A stretch of DNA of 64,000 nt from Pseudoalteromonas denitrificans DSM 6059 (GCF_900112265.1 NZ_FOLO01000016.1:1-64000), one strand, 5' to 3'; counted from the first letter of the stretch, positions 6,818 through 16,692 are shown. Notes: generated from the sequence alone by a model not told the origin. Numbers and translations are program-made.

Positions 6818-8227
6818 ATGGCACATGAAATTGATAATAATATACAAATAACACGTTCTCCCATTGATGATTCAATTTATGCTGAGCGGGTATTAGCCAA
6901 TGCTCAAAATATAAATCAAACGCTAAAGCTCGCAAAAACAGCACAAACGCTTTGGCAAAAAACGAGTCTGAATGAGCGAAAGAAGATTTGTTTAAATATG
7001 GTTAATGCATTTATTGAAAATAGTGATGAAATTGCATTACAGCTGACTCATATGATGGGGCGGCCAATAAAATATAGCTTAGGTGAGGTATCAGGGGTAG
7101 CCGAACGTGCACGTTATATGATCAATATTGCTGAAAAAAGTTTGAAAACAATTGAACTTGATAAAAAAGAAGGTTTTAGCCGTTATATAAAAAAAGAACC
7201 TTTAGGTATTGTATTTGTTATTTCTCCTTGGAATTACCCATATTTAACAGCAATAAACAGCATCATCCCAGCAATTATGGCGGGAAATAGCGTTATTTTA
7301 AAGCACTCGGCACAAACCCCTTTATGCGCAGAGCAACTGGAAAAAGCATTTGAGCAAGTTAATTTACCAAAAGGAGTTTTTCAATATTTACATTTGAATC
7401 ATGAAAATACAGAGCTATTAATAAAGCAGCCATATATTAATCATGTCGCATTTACAGGGTCAGTTTTAGGAGGAAAAGCAATCGAAAAAGCCTGTAATGG
7501 TCGCTTTATTGGCTTAGGTCTGGAATTAGGGGGTAAAGACCCTGCTTATGTACGTGCAGATGCCGATATTAAACACGCTGTAGAAACGTGTATTGATGGT
7601 GCTTTTTTTAATTCAGGACAATCTTGTTGTGGTATAGAGCGAATATATGTGGCTGAAGCAATTTTTGATGAATTTTTAAATCAAGCGATATCCTTAGTTA
7701 ATCTATATAAATTGGGATCACCCCTTGATGTAGATACCACGCTTGGGCCTATGGTAAATGCAAAAGTAGCAGACTTTATCCGGGAACAAATCAATCAAGC
7801 CGTTTTGGCTGGTGCAATAACACATATAGATCCAAAACATTTTCCACAAAACAAAATCGGTTCGGCTTATTTAGCACCACAAATATTAACCAATGTTGAT
7901 CATTCTATGGACATTATGACACAAGAAAGTTTTGGTCCCGTCGTCGGTATAATGAAAGTTAAAAATGATCGCCAAGCGATAGCGTTAATGAATGACTCTG
8001 AATTTGGTTTAACGGCATGTGTATTTACTAAAAATATAAATAAAGCAATTGAAATAGGTAATGAACTTGAAACAGGCACTTTTTTTATTAATCGATGTGA
8101 TTATTTAGACCCCGCATTGGCCTGGACTGGGGTTAAAAATTCTGGACGAGGTTGTACTTTATCAAGCTTAGGTTATGACGCTTTAACCCGTGCAAAATCA
8201 TTTCATTTAAAAACTAAAATTGAATAA
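6818..8227 (+). CDS. NAD(P)-dependent aldehyde dehydrogenase
   Basis: 469 residues with the ALDH hallmarks: the cofactor/active-site loop SPWNYPYLTAINSIIPAIMAG, the catalytic glutamate in LGLELGGKDPAYV, and the catalytic cysteine in FFNSGQSCCGIERIYV. It oxidises an aldehyde to the acid. It starts nine bases after the synthetase stop behind AAGGG, and the Fe-alcohol dehydrogenase follows 16 bases later. In context the substrate is probably a gamma-glutamylated amino-aldehyde; this is inferred from the operon only. Confidence 0.9.
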   Translation: MAHEIDNNIQITRSPIDDSIYAERVLANAQNINQTLKLAKTAQTLWQKTSLNERKKICLNMVNAFIENSDEIALQLTHMMGRPIKYSLGEVSGVAERARYMINIAEKSLKTIELDKKEGFSRYIKKEPLGIVFVISPWNYPYLTAINSIIPAIMAGNSVILKHSAQTPLCAEQLEKAFEQVNLPKGVFQYLHLNHENTELLIKQPYINHVAFTGSVLGGKAIEKACNGRFIGLGLELGGKDPAYVRADADIKHAVETCIDGAFFNSGQSCCGIERIYVAEAIFDEFLNQAISLVNLYKLGSPLDVDTTLGPMVNAKVADFIREQINQAVLAGAITHIDPKHFPQNKIGSAYLAPQILTNVDHSMDIMTQESFGPVVGIMKVKNDRQAIALMNDSEFGLTACVFTKNINKAIEIGNELETGTFFINRCDYLDPALAWTGVKNSGRGCTLSSLGYDALTRAKSFHLKTKIE

Positions 8228-8243
8228 AAATCGAGGGTGAAAT

Positions 8244-9413
8244 ATGAATTATGATCACTTTACGGCCAACTGGCATTATCCTACCAATATTCGTCAAGGT
8301 ATTGGCCGAATTATAGAATTACCTGAGCATTGTAAAGATTTAGGTATGACAAACCCTTTATTGATCACAGATCCTATGTTGGCAAAGTTGCCTATGGTGT
8401 CACAAGTTATATGTAATTGTCGTGATCATGGAATAAAGTGTGAGATATTTCACGATATTGTCAGCAATCCTACTAAGCAAAATATACTCGATGGTGTTAT
8501 TGCATTTAAAAAAGGTGAGCATGATGGTGTAATTGCATTTGGAGGAGGCTCTGCGCTAGATGCTGCAAAATCGGTTGCTTTAATGGTAGGGCAAATTCTA
8601 CCTTTATGGGACTTTGAAGATAAAGATGATAGCTGGACACGTGTTAAAACTGAAACAATGGCATCTGTTATTGCTGTACCGACTACATCAGGCACAGGTT
8701 CTGAAGTCGGTCGCGCTGCTGTGATCACGGATGTTGACGCTCAGGTAAAACGATTAATTTTTCATCCCAAAATGATGCCCTCCATTGTTATTTTAGATCC
8801 AGAGTTAACGTTAGATTTACCGCCAAAATTAACGGCTGCTACTGGAATGGATGCACTTTCTCATGCCTTAGAAGCATATTGTGCGCCTGGGTACCACCCC
8901 ATGGCGCAAGGCATCGCATTAGAAGCTATTCGCTTGATTAAAAATTATTTATTGCGGGCAGTACGTGATGGACAAGACCTAGAAGCAAGAGCACATATTA
9001 TGGTTGCATCAACTATGGGGGCGACGGCATTTCAACGCGGATTAGGTGCTATGCATGCATTGGCCCATTCATTAGGCGCCCTTTATAATACGCATCATGG
9101 TTTATTAAATGCGATTTTAATGCCTTATGTTATTAAGGCAAACCGTATTGAAATTGAAGATAACATCAGGCGTTTATCTCGGTATCTAGCACTTAAAGAT
9201 GCCTGTTTTGATGGTTTTTTAACTTGGGTGATAGGTTTTCGTGAGCAGCTTAATATTGCGCATACTTTAAAAGAAATAGGCATTAATGAATGTGATGCAA
9301 CTCGAATAGGTATTATGGCGTTTAACGACCCTTGTGCTGGTGGTAACCCTATTCAGTTTAGTGAAAAACAATATACAGATATTTTTATAAATGCGCTAAA
9401 TGGTAATATATAG
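8244..9413 (+). CDS. Iron-containing (group III) alcohol dehydrogenase
   Basis: 389 residues. Nucleotide-binding motif GGGSALDAAKSVALM, then VPTTSGTGSEVGRAAV, and the metal-site segments GMDALSHALEAYCAP and MHALAHSLGALYNTHHG, whose aspartate and histidines bind Fe or Zn. It interconverts an alcohol and an aldehyde with NAD(H). Between the aldehyde dehydrogenase and the amidotransferase genes it would act upstream of the former on a hydroxylated, possibly glutamylated, amine. Substrate unknown. Confidence 0.9.
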   Translation: MNYDHFTANWHYPTNIRQGIGRIIELPEHCKDLGMTNPLLITDPMLAKLPMVSQVICNCRDHGIKCEIFHDIVSNPTKQNILDGVIAFKKGEHDGVIAFGGGSALDAAKSVALMVGQILPLWDFEDKDDSWTRVKTETMASVIAVPTTSGTGSEVGRAAVITDVDAQVKRLIFHPKMMPSIVILDPELTLDLPPKLTAATGMDALSHALEAYCAPGYHPMAQGIALEAIRLIKNYLLRAVRDGQDLEARAHIMVASTMGATAFQRGLGAMHALAHSLGALYNTHHGLLNAILMPYVIKANRIEIEDNIRRLSRYLALKDACFDGFLTWVIGFREQLNIAHTLKEIGINECDATRIGIMAFNDPCAGGNPIQFSEKQYTDIFINALNGNI

Positions 9414-9420
9414 GGCGGTT

Positions 9421-10158
9421 ATGAAACTTGGGATATTAATATGCGACCATGTGCAAACGCACTTGCAACATGAGTTTGGTGATTACCAAAATATGTTTAT
9501 TAAAACGATCATTAAAGCTAATACTGAAATTAAAAAGCTTAAGTTATCTTTTTATGATGTTAAAAGTGGGCAATACCCAGTTGATATAAATGAATGTGAT
9601 GCTTACATGAGTACAGGCAGCAAATATAGTGTTTATGAAAATAAAGCGTGGATCATGCATTTACTCTCATTTATTAAAACCCTTTATATCGTTAAAAAGC
9701 CATTTGTTGGTATTTGCTTTGGCCATCAATTAATTGCTCACGCTTTAGGAGGATTAGTTAAAAAATCAGATAAGGGTTGGGGAGTCGGTGTAATAAGCTC
9801 AAATGTTGAAAAACAAAAACATTGGATGAAACCAAGTTTAAACTCAATCAATTTAGTCGTAAGTCATCAAGATCAGGTCGTTCAATTACCTAATAGAACA
9901 CAGGTTTTATTATCAAGTGAGTTTTGCCCCTATGGCATGATCCAAGTTGATAACCATTTTTTAGGCATTCAAGGTCATCCAGAGTTTAGCCGTGAATATT
10001 CTAAAGCATTAATGATTACCCGAAAAGATAAGATCCCTAAACCTGTTTTAGAAAAAGGGCATATATCTTTAAACCTTATTCCAAATGACTTAGAGGTGAT
10101 GCTATGGCTTTTGTGTTTTTGTGAAGAAAATACAAAATTAAGACCTCAAACCTTGTAA
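9421..10158 (+). CDS. Class I glutamine amidotransferase-like hydrolase
   Basis: 245 residues from the ATG at 9421; an in-frame ATG at 9400 would overlap the previous gene. Class I GATase triad: nucleophile Cys in VGICFGHQLIAHALGG and His/Glu in GIQGHPEFSREYS. There is no synthetase domain, so it probably acts as a free amidase/gamma-glutamyl hydrolase, as PuuD does for gamma-glutamyl-GABA. As last gene of the operon it could remove the glutamyl group after oxidation. That function is inferred from context. Confidence 0.82.
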   Translation: MKLGILICDHVQTHLQHEFGDYQNMFIKTIIKANTEIKKLKLSFYDVKSGQYPVDINECDAYMSTGSKYSVYENKAWIMHLLSFIKTLYIVKKPFVGICFGHQLIAHALGGLVKKSDKGWGVGVISSNVEKQKHWMKPSLNSINLVVSHQDQVVQLPNRTQVLLSSEFCPYGMIQVDNHFLGIQGHPEFSREYSKALMITRKDKIPKPVLEKGHISLNLIPNDLEVMLWLLCFCEENTKLRPQTL

Positions 10159-10294
10159 GTAATATTTACAAAATAAAAGTAAAACTAACGCTTGCCTTCT
10201 TATTTCAATGATATAGTCCAAAATGGTTTATTAATGATTTTATCTTATAAATGAAACTCCAGAAATTAAAAGATTTTATTTTTATAAAAGCATA

Positions 10295-11719
10295 TTAATT
10301 AAAACCAATTTGCTTTTTAATTAAACCACATAATTTTATGAGTTGTTCATATCTGTTTACTGCCTCAGTGTTATTGACATCATTGTTGTCATTAATAGAC
10401 CAACCTATATTGATACGAAAACAGTCTTGATATAAATCTAAGGTGCTAAACTCAAAACCTGCTCTAAAGTAGATGTTTTCTTTAATAGCGAGTTTAAGCA
10501 ATTTTTTACTATTTAAATTGGGTATTTGCACCCAAAGTACTAATCCGCCGTTTGGTGTGCTAATTCGGGCCTGTTTTGGTAAATGCGCTATCAGAAGTTT
10601 ATGGTAATCTCGCACATTTTGATTCAGTTTTAACTTTAGCTTTTTTAAATGTTTTAGATATTGTCCTGAATAAATAAATTCACAAAAAGTATTTTGTACT
10701 ATTAGATTGATGCCAAAGTTTTGCACGCTCCTGTCATTTAAATATTGCTCAAAATAACGACCCGGCTCACACCAACCAAGTCGGTAACTCGGTGATACTG
10801 TTTTAGAAAATGAACTGCACCATAGTACCCAACCAGCTTTGTCCCAATGTTTTATTGGTAATGGATTTGCATTGTTATGGCTGAGCTCTAAATAAATATC
10901 ATCTTCTATGATAGGGATTTTGTATTGTGCTGCAAGCTCAGCTAATTGTTGTTTTTGTTTAGCACTAAAGCATATGCCCTGTGGATTTATATGATTGCTA
11001 CTAAATAAGCAGGCGCTAATTTCTTCATCTTTAATATGTTGTTTTAACTGAGCTAAATCAAGTTGTGAGTCATAGCAAGGGATTTCAATTACTTTTCTGT
11101 CTAAATTTTCTAGTAATTCAATTAAACCATTAAAACACGGAGATGAGATTGCTATCGCATCACCTGGTTTTGTGGTGACTTGTATGGCGGTTTTAACGGC
11201 ATCAATACAACCATTTGTGATAATGAGTTTATTCATGTCAATTGGAAAATATTGGCTGCTAAAGTGTTGTGCCAGTGTTTTTCGTAGGTTTTGTTGCCCT
11301 TGATATTCAGGGTATAGATGTAACTGGTGTTGGTTTCGGGTGTTTCCGATGCGTATACAGCGGTTAATGGCATCAAATGGGATCAGTTCAGGTGCAATTA
11401 ATGAAATATAAAATGGGCTGTTTATAGCGCCGCTTATTTGGCCAAAGCTTTTGGGACTAGTTATTTTAGTTTTAAATTGAGGAAACTGAGGTTTGGCTTG
11501 TTTGCCAAAGGGCTGTGTTACAAAGTAGCCTGATTGTGGTTTTGCCTGAAGCCAACCTAGCGCTTGTAAATTTTGATAACAATTTAATGCTGTTGTAATA
11601 CTTACTTCATGTATTGCAGAAAAACGCCTGATCGCAGGCATACGTTGGCCTAGCATTAACTGCTTTTGTTCAATTTTAGATATAACGATATGTGAAAGTG
11701 CAATGTATTTTGCCGTCAA
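10295..11719 (-). CDS. MocR-type regulator (GntR HTH fused to PLP aminotransferase domain)
   Basis: 474 residues: GntR-type winged helix at 1–70 (LMLGQRMPAIRRFSAIHEVS, then ITTALNCYQNL), a linker, then a fold-type I aminotransferase-like domain from about 100. The PLP lysine is expected in WCSSFSKTVSPSYRLGW; the aspartate region ACLFSSNHINPQG and EDDIYLEL also fit. MocR proteins use PLP or amino-acid ligands to control divergent genes. It is divergent from the EamA transporter at 11811, which is its likely target. Confidence 0.92.
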   Translation of the reverse strand: MTAKYIALSHIVISKIEQKQLMLGQRMPAIRRFSAIHEVSITTALNCYQNLQALGWLQAKPQSGYFVTQPFGKQAKPQFPQFKTKITSPKSFGQISGAINSPFYISLIAPELIPFDAINRCIRIGNTRNQHQLHLYPEYQGQQNLRKTLAQHFSSQYFPIDMNKLIITNGCIDAVKTAIQVTTKPGDAIAISSPCFNGLIELLENLDRKVIEIPCYDSQLDLAQLKQHIKDEEISACLFSSNHINPQGICFSAKQKQQLAELAAQYKIPIIEDDIYLELSHNNANPLPIKHWDKAGWVLWCSSFSKTVSPSYRLGWCEPGRYFEQYLNDRSVQNFGINLIVQNTFCEFIYSGQYLKHLKKLKLKLNQNVRDYHKLLIAHLPKQARISTPNGGLVLWVQIPNLNSKKLLKLAIKENIYFRAGFEFSTLDLYQDCFRINIGWSINDNNDVNNTEAVNRYEQLIKLCGLIKKQIGFN

Positions 11720-11810
11720 ATTGTACTCTAAAAAATATGAAAAATTGAATCTGTTTATTGTTTGTCATTTATTCATACTAGTCAATCTGAATTTGTAATA
11801 AGGGGTTAGT

Positions 11811-12698
11811 ATGAAGAAGGTTCATTTATTGATAGCAATTTGTGTGGCTTGCATGTGGGGTTTTAATTTTTCAATTATTAAGCTGGGTGTCGGTGAGATG
11901 GATCCTCTTATACTCACAGGCCTAAGATTTAGTTTTGCGGCATTTCCTGCCGTTTTTTTTATTAAGAAACCACAGGTTGCGACTCGTGTTTTAGCCATGT
12001 ATGGACTGACATTTGGTGTAGGTGTATGGGGAATGTTGACGTTATCAATCCATTTGGGGATTTCAGCGGGTATGTCGAGCTTAATATTACAATCGAGTGC
12101 ATTCATTGGTGTAATATTAGGAGTGGTATTTTTAAGAGAAAGATTGAGCTTGGTTCGTAAAATAGGGCTTTTAACATCAATACTAGGATTAGGGCTTATT
12201 TTTACCATTGAAGATGGTTCAGTCACTTTCATTGGTATATTGTTTGCGTGTTTTGCGGCGATAAGTTTAAGTATTATTAGTTTAATTATTAAGAAAGTAA
12301 CAATTAATAATATGTTTGCTTTTGTCGTTTGGTCATGTATTTTTGCACCAATTCCATTGTTTAGTTTATCTTTTGTACTAAATGGTACATCTGGTTTTGA
12401 AGCTTTGGCACATAATATTAATTACTTAGGTGTTTTTTCTGTTTTATTTCAAGCATATCCAGTTACTTTATTAGGGTATTGGAGTTGGAATAAGTTGGTA
12501 GCACAATATCCTATGAGTACGATGGCTCCACTCACTTTATTAGTGCCGATTTTCGGTTTGTTGGGTTCGGTGATATTTTATAATGAACAAATAGACATTA
12601 TAAAACTAGTGTCTTGTTTAATGATTTTATCGGGTATTGGGATAGGATTGTCAGAAGGATTTATGCAGAAAATAAAACATAAGTTAAGTTATAATTGA
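11811..12698 (+). CDS. EamA-family drug/metabolite transporter
   Basis: 295 residues, strongly hydrophobic, with about ten membrane segments in two EamA repeats. It opens MKKVHLLIAICVACMWGFNF, the usual DMT start (helix 1 with WGFNF), and GLRFSFAAFPAVFF follows. Probably an inner-membrane exporter of amino acids or similar metabolites. It is divergent from the MocR regulator, a common pairing that suggests control by it. An AAGGGG site precedes the ATG. Confidence 0.93.
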   Translation: MKKVHLLIAICVACMWGFNFSIIKLGVGEMDPLILTGLRFSFAAFPAVFFIKKPQVATRVLAMYGLTFGVGVWGMLTLSIHLGISAGMSSLILQSSAFIGVILGVVFLRERLSLVRKIGLLTSILGLGLIFTIEDGSVTFIGILFACFAAISLSIISLIIKKVTINNMFAFVVWSCIFAPIPLFSLSFVLNGTSGFEALAHNINYLGVFSVLFQAYPVTLLGYWSWNKLVAQYPMSTMAPLTLLVPIFGLLGSVIFYNEQIDIIKLVSCLMILSGIGIGLSEGFMQKIKHKLSYN

Positions 12699-12747
12699 AC
12701 TTTAAAGTATTATCTCAGCCGAAGAATGCTCAGGAGTTGAATAATAC

Positions 12748-15231
12748 ATGGAACCTTGGGTGAAGCTTTATATGCGTTTGTTAAAACTAAGTTGTTTAGT
12801 GTTAGTTATTTTTTCATTAATAACGAGTACTTTATATTTTTATCGAAATGCATTTTTGGTACATTTTTCTAAAGCTTATTTGGCTAAATTTGATATGAGT
12901 ATTACGTGCATTGATACGAGATTTACATCAAATTTAGACTTAACGTTTGATAAACTTTGCTTAGATCACCCACTTGTAAATGTTGATATTACAAATGCAC
13001 AGGTTAACTGGTCTTATTATTCAGGTTTTTCATTAGATGAGATCTCACTGAATAAATTGAAGTTTGAGTCAAAGGATTCACTTATTTCAAAAAAAAGCAG
13101 TAATCAAACTTCGTTTAGGTTACAAGATATTCATCAAATGTTGCGTAAAATAACCGCTTTGTCGCTACCTATCCCCATAAAAATTGATCAATTTACCTAT
13201 CAGGGGTTTAACTCAGGAAAAATATATAAAGGCGAGTTTTCAGTAAAACGTAATGTATATACTTTACAGTTTTATGATGTTACTAATACCGAAATTGCAT
13301 TAGTTAACCTTAACGTAATCGATAAGAAATTGGCTGGAAAGTTTACGCTAAACCTTACGCCAATGCTTGACTTTTTAGATGATGAATTATTTAAACTACC
13401 AAGTGAAATCAAAGAAAAGGTTGATATTAAGGGGAAAATCAGCTCAGAATTTGAATGGGAGCCTAATCAATTAAACATAATAAAACAAACTGAAAAAATT
13501 CACCTTATAAGTTCTAAGGGCATTTATAACAGTGGTCCTTTTAAACTTGAGCACGATTTAACTTACTCAGCTTTAATTGATGAAAACATAATCGATGTTT
13601 TACTTGAAAAGGGAAGTCAGCTAGCTGCCCAATACAGTCATGCTGCACTTGTAAGGTTTTTTAAAAATAAGGGAATAGATCCAAGAGTTATTGCGCTCTT
13701 GAATGACAATGTCAATAAAAATATGCGATTGCAACCCTCAGGAAAGTTGAAGGTCAATTTCTCAAAGCAAAAAATTTCACTCACCAAATTAGCTATTAAT
13801 AACCTTGATGAAAAACAGCCTATTTTGTTACATTTCAATAGTTTATTTACGCGCTTTGATATTAAAAATGCGCAGGCACAATTTGATTTAAATGCACACG
13901 TTCGGGTTTTTAAAGATGTTACAAATGTACCTGTTAAACTGATAACAAAAGGCGAAATCATTAAAAATGATAACTTAAGCTTTCGTTTTGAACCTGACTC
14001 TCAAGTGAAATTGACAGATTTAACTTTTAAAGGAAAAAACAATAGTACGACTCCTACTCATATGGCATATATTGGGTCTATGGTATTTGACTGGCAAGGA
14101 AATATTGTTGTAGATAAAAATAAAGATGTAAAACTAGCTGTAAAATTAAAAACGAAAATGGATAAAGGAATTGTAAAAAATATTGTTAAAACAAAATCTA
14201 TTCAGATGGCATCTCAAATTAATGGTTCATTAAATGATATTAAAATTAACGGTCAGTTAATGTTAGATGATATTCCTTTAGCTGAATTTGATTTATCAGG
14301 TAATGTTTCTGAGCCTCACATTGAAATTTTAGCTGATAATTTAAGTTTAAATGCCCTATTAGGTTTAAATATTCAAAAAACATTACCGATTAGCGTTATT
14401 AATGGTTCATTAGATTATCACTTAAAAGGCCAGGTAAAAAATTGGCAAAGTATAGATGCCAATCAATTCAATTTATCGGTGAAAATATCAGATGTAATAG
14501 GTGAAATAAATGATACTTGGTTTGAAGGTTTTAATTGGCAGCAAAAATTTATATTTGAACAAGGAAATATAAAAACAAGTGATAATTACAGTGCATTATC
14601 ACTTGCTAGCCTAGATGTAGGAACGCCAATTACAAATTTAATTGCTAAAAGCATTGTGGCGTTTTCAAATGAAACATGGCATTTTAGTTTAGTGGATTTT
14701 AAAGGGGATATGTTTGGGGGAAGCTTTCATATTCCAGCATTTCAATGGCCAATTGACTCTAAAAAAGCAATGAATATTAACTTAATTGGTATTGATTTAA
14801 ATAAACTAGTCGAACTTGAGAAACAGCAGGGGGTTTTAGTTACAGGTAAAGTATCAGGAGAGTTTCCTTTTTATATCAATAATAATAATAATGCCACTAT
14901 TGTAAATGGTAAATTATATAATGTGAGTAATGGGGTCATTCAGTTAAAAGATAATCCCGCTGTAACGTCTTTAAAACAAAGTAGCACTGAGCTGGCATTG
15001 GCATTTGATGCTTTACAAAACTTACATTATCATAAATTAAGCGCGTCGGTTTATATGTATGAAGATGGCAGAATGTTACTTGATACTGCGATTAAAGGCC
15101 GAAACCCAGATTTAGATAATGATGTAAATTTAAATTTGAATCTTAATTATGATTTATTAGGTTTAATAAAATCTTTAAGGATCGCTGATAATGTCGAAAG
15201 TGACATTATTCAAAAATTACAACAAAATTAA
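12748..15231 (+). CDS. ydbH: YdbH-family AsmA-like intermembrane lipid-transport protein
   Basis: 827 residues with one N-terminal membrane anchor (about residues 14–30) and a long beta-rich periplasmic part with repeated AsmA/TamB-type strands. In E. coli YdbH spans the periplasm, works with the lipoprotein YnbE and is redundant with TamB and YhdP in phospholipid movement to the outer membrane. The length is close to the E. coli protein. The diagnostic evidence is the downstream pair YnbE (11 bases on) and YdbL, the same order as in enterobacteria. Confidence 0.88.
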   Translation: MEPWVKLYMRLLKLSCLVLVIFSLITSTLYFYRNAFLVHFSKAYLAKFDMSITCIDTRFTSNLDLTFDKLCLDHPLVNVDITNAQVNWSYYSGFSLDEISLNKLKFESKDSLISKKSSNQTSFRLQDIHQMLRKITALSLPIPIKIDQFTYQGFNSGKIYKGEFSVKRNVYTLQFYDVTNTEIALVNLNVIDKKLAGKFTLNLTPMLDFLDDELFKLPSEIKEKVDIKGKISSEFEWEPNQLNIIKQTEKIHLISSKGIYNSGPFKLEHDLTYSALIDENIIDVLLEKGSQLAAQYSHAALVRFFKNKGIDPRVIALLNDNVNKNMRLQPSGKLKVNFSKQKISLTKLAINNLDEKQPILLHFNSLFTRFDIKNAQAQFDLNAHVRVFKDVTNVPVKLITKGEIIKNDNLSFRFEPDSQVKLTDLTFKGKNNSTTPTHMAYIGSMVFDWQGNIVVDKNKDVKLAVKLKTKMDKGIVKNIVKTKSIQMASQINGSLNDIKINGQLMLDDIPLAEFDLSGNVSEPHIEILADNLSLNALLGLNIQKTLPISVINGSLDYHLKGQVKNWQSIDANQFNLSVKISDVIGEINDTWFEGFNWQQKFIFEQGNIKTSDNYSALSLASLDVGTPITNLIAKSIVAFSNETWHFSLVDFKGDMFGGSFHIPAFQWPIDSKKAMNINLIGIDLNKLVELEKQQGVLVTGKVSGEFPFYINNNNNATIVNGKLYNVSNGVIQLKDNPAVTSLKQSSTELALAFDALQNLHYHKLSASVYMYEDGRMLLDTAIKGRNPDLDNDVNLNLNLNYDLLGLIKSLRIADNVESDIIQKLQQN

Positions 15232-15242
15232 GGACCAATTAT

Positions 15243-15425
15243 ATGGACAAACTAATAGCTGCCATTTTAGCTGTTTTTGTATTATCTGCATGCACACATA
15301 AAGTAGAAGTGAGTGCAAAAGAACCAATAACAATTAATTTAAACTTAAAGATTGATCATGAAATTCGAGTGAAAGTAGATAAAGAACTTGATGATATTTT
15401 TAGTGAAGATAGCTCAATATTTTAA
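15243..15425 (+). CDS. ynbE: YnbE-family outer-membrane lipoprotein
   Basis: 60 residues. The signal peptide ends in a lipobox (VLSACTHK), so cysteine 17 would be lipidated. The mature part has the family pattern KEPITINLNLKIDHEIRVKV, proposed to pair as a beta-strand with YdbH at the outer membrane. It lies between ydbH and ydbL with short gaps and its own AAGGA-type site, so the three are one operon. Confidence 0.9.
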   Translation: MDKLIAAILAVFVLSACTHKVEVSAKEPITINLNLKIDHEIRVKVDKELDDIFSEDSSIF

Positions 15426-15434
15426 GGAAAAAAC

Positions 15435-15764
15435 ATGAAAAAATTAATTAAATATACCTCATTTATAGTATTGGCGGCAACGATGTCATTTTCTGCACTT
15501 GCGATTTCATTACAAGATGCAAAAAAGCAGGGGTTAGTAGGTGAAATGCCTGATGGTTATTTAGGGGTTGTAAAAAACAGTTCAGAAGTCGCTAGTTTAG
15601 TCAGTTCTGTTAATAAAAAACGCAAAGACTTATATATATCTTTAGCACGTAAAAATAAAATTACTTTAAATCAAGTATCAGCATTAGCAGGCAAAAAAGC
15701 GATACAAAAAACAGCCTCAGGTCATTTTGTTAAAAATGCACAAGGTAAATGGATAAAAAAGTAA
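15435..15764 (+). CDS. ydbL: YdbL-family (DUF1318) periplasmic protein
   Basis: 109 residues with a cleavable signal peptide ending near SFSALA and a DUF1318-type mature part (LQDAKKQGLVGEMPDGYLG), then a helix and a basic C-terminus. YdbL proteins accompany YdbH/YnbE and have been proposed to help their assembly. It starts ten bases after ynbE behind AAGGAAAA and is the last clear member of the operon. Confidence 0.9.
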   Translation: MKKLIKYTSFIVLAATMSFSALAISLQDAKKQGLVGEMPDGYLGVVKNSSEVASLVSSVNKKRKDLYISLARKNKITLNQVSALAGKKAIQKTASGHFVKNAQGKWIKK

Positions 15765-15769
15765 GTTAA

Positions 15770-16315
15770 ATGAAATCTTATACTGCAATTTTACGTGGCA
15801 TAAATGTAGCTGGTCAGAAAAAAGTAAAAATGACGGATTTAAAAACCTTATATGAAAGTATGGGGTTTAAAAATGTCGTTACATACATCCAAAGTGGAAA
15901 TATAATTTTTGACTCTGATATAGATGAAATTGAGAATATTAAAACTCAAATTGAAACGGGTATCAACCACAAATATGATTTTGAAGTGCCTGTTGATGTA
16001 AGAACTTCAGCTGAATTTGCATGTATTTTGGATGTTATGCCTTTTGATGATATTGACTTAGATGTAGATGGCACAAAAGTTTTGATCACATTTTTATCTG
16101 AACAGCCATCAAAGTCTAAAAAACAAGCTTTGCAGGAGTATGCAAAAGCACCTGAAAGACTCTTGTTTGGAGATCAATGTATTTATTTACATTGCCCTAA
16201 TGGTTATGGAAAAACCAAGCTTTCTAATGTTTTTATTGAGAACAAATTGGGCATGATAGCAACAACACGTAACTTAAAATCAGTTACAAAATTGGTTGAG
16301 TTATCTAAAAATTAA
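15770..16315 (+). CDS. DUF1697 domain protein
   Basis: 181 residues with the DUF1697 opening (YTAILRGINVAGQKKVKM, then TYIQSGNIIFDS). The family is widespread and without a firmly assigned function. The gene starts six bases after ydbL with a weak ribosome-binding site, so it may be co-transcribed. Its 3' end is 11 bases before the REP-like repeat at 16327, which is placed where a terminator would be expected. Confidence 0.88.
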   Translation: MKSYTAILRGINVAGQKKVKMTDLKTLYESMGFKNVVTYIQSGNIIFDSDIDEIENIKTQIETGINHKYDFEVPVDVRTSAEFACILDVMPFDDIDLDVDGTKVLITFLSEQPSKSKKQALQEYAKAPERLLFGDQCIYLHCPNGYGKTKLSNVFIENKLGMIATTRNLKSVTKLVELSKN

Positions 16316-16326
16316 GTTAAATATTA

Positions 16327-16346
16327 AAAAAGGGGTCGGAGTTAAT
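16327..16346 (+). repeat. REP-like repeat, copy 2L
   Basis: AAAAAGGGGTCGGAGTTAAT, identical to copy 1L. With the degenerate reverse arm at 16356–16371 it forms an imperfect hairpin that may end transcription of the DUF1697 gene and of the convergent small gene. Confidence 0.9.
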
Positions 16347-16377
16347 TAATTATTTACTCCGATCTTATTTTAAAAAC

Positions 16378-16692
16378 CTATTCAACAATTCTGAAAATTT
16401 CCCATTTTTGTGTGCCAGATACAATATGGGGTTCAAGTTCTTTACTCCAACTTGCATGTGCTTCGATATCACCCAATTTATTCCAAGAATTGTTAAGTTC
16501 GGCTAAATTTTCTATTGTAATTTCAGATATAATTTGTGACTCAAGCGCACCCACAGAACCTGTAATAATGCGGTATTTACCTTTATGCCAGCCAATTTGA
16601 GAACCTATATCTTTAAACCAGTGTGATAATGAGTTAACTACATTGGGTTTGTGACCAAATTTTGCGTCGATAGACCACCTAGCAAGCATCAT
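16378..16692 (-). CDS. Small hypothetical protein inside a REP-bounded unit
   Basis: 104 residues starting at the first codon of an ATGATG pair placed by an AAAGGA site; a longer form from 16722 lacks support. The sequence (MMLARWSIDAKFGHKPNVVN, a central basic segment HKGKYRIITGSVGA, and the C-terminal TQKWEIFRIVE) is compatible with a small alpha/beta dimeric-barrel protein, but I cannot name the family. It is opposite to its neighbours and is the only gene between the inverted repeats. Confidence 0.7.
   Translation of the reverse strand: MMLARWSIDAKFGHKPNVVNSLSHWFKDIGSQIGWHKGKYRIITGSVGALESQIISEITIENLAELNNSWNKLGDIEAHASWSKELEPHIVSGTQKWEIFRIVE

Noticed and set aside
13638..13961. Antisense ORF within ydbH (107 aa)
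   Set aside because: It is a shadow of the real gene in another frame, with no ribosome-binding site. The same applies to other long antisense or overlapping frames inside sbcC, bcsB, bcsC, GH3 and exbB.
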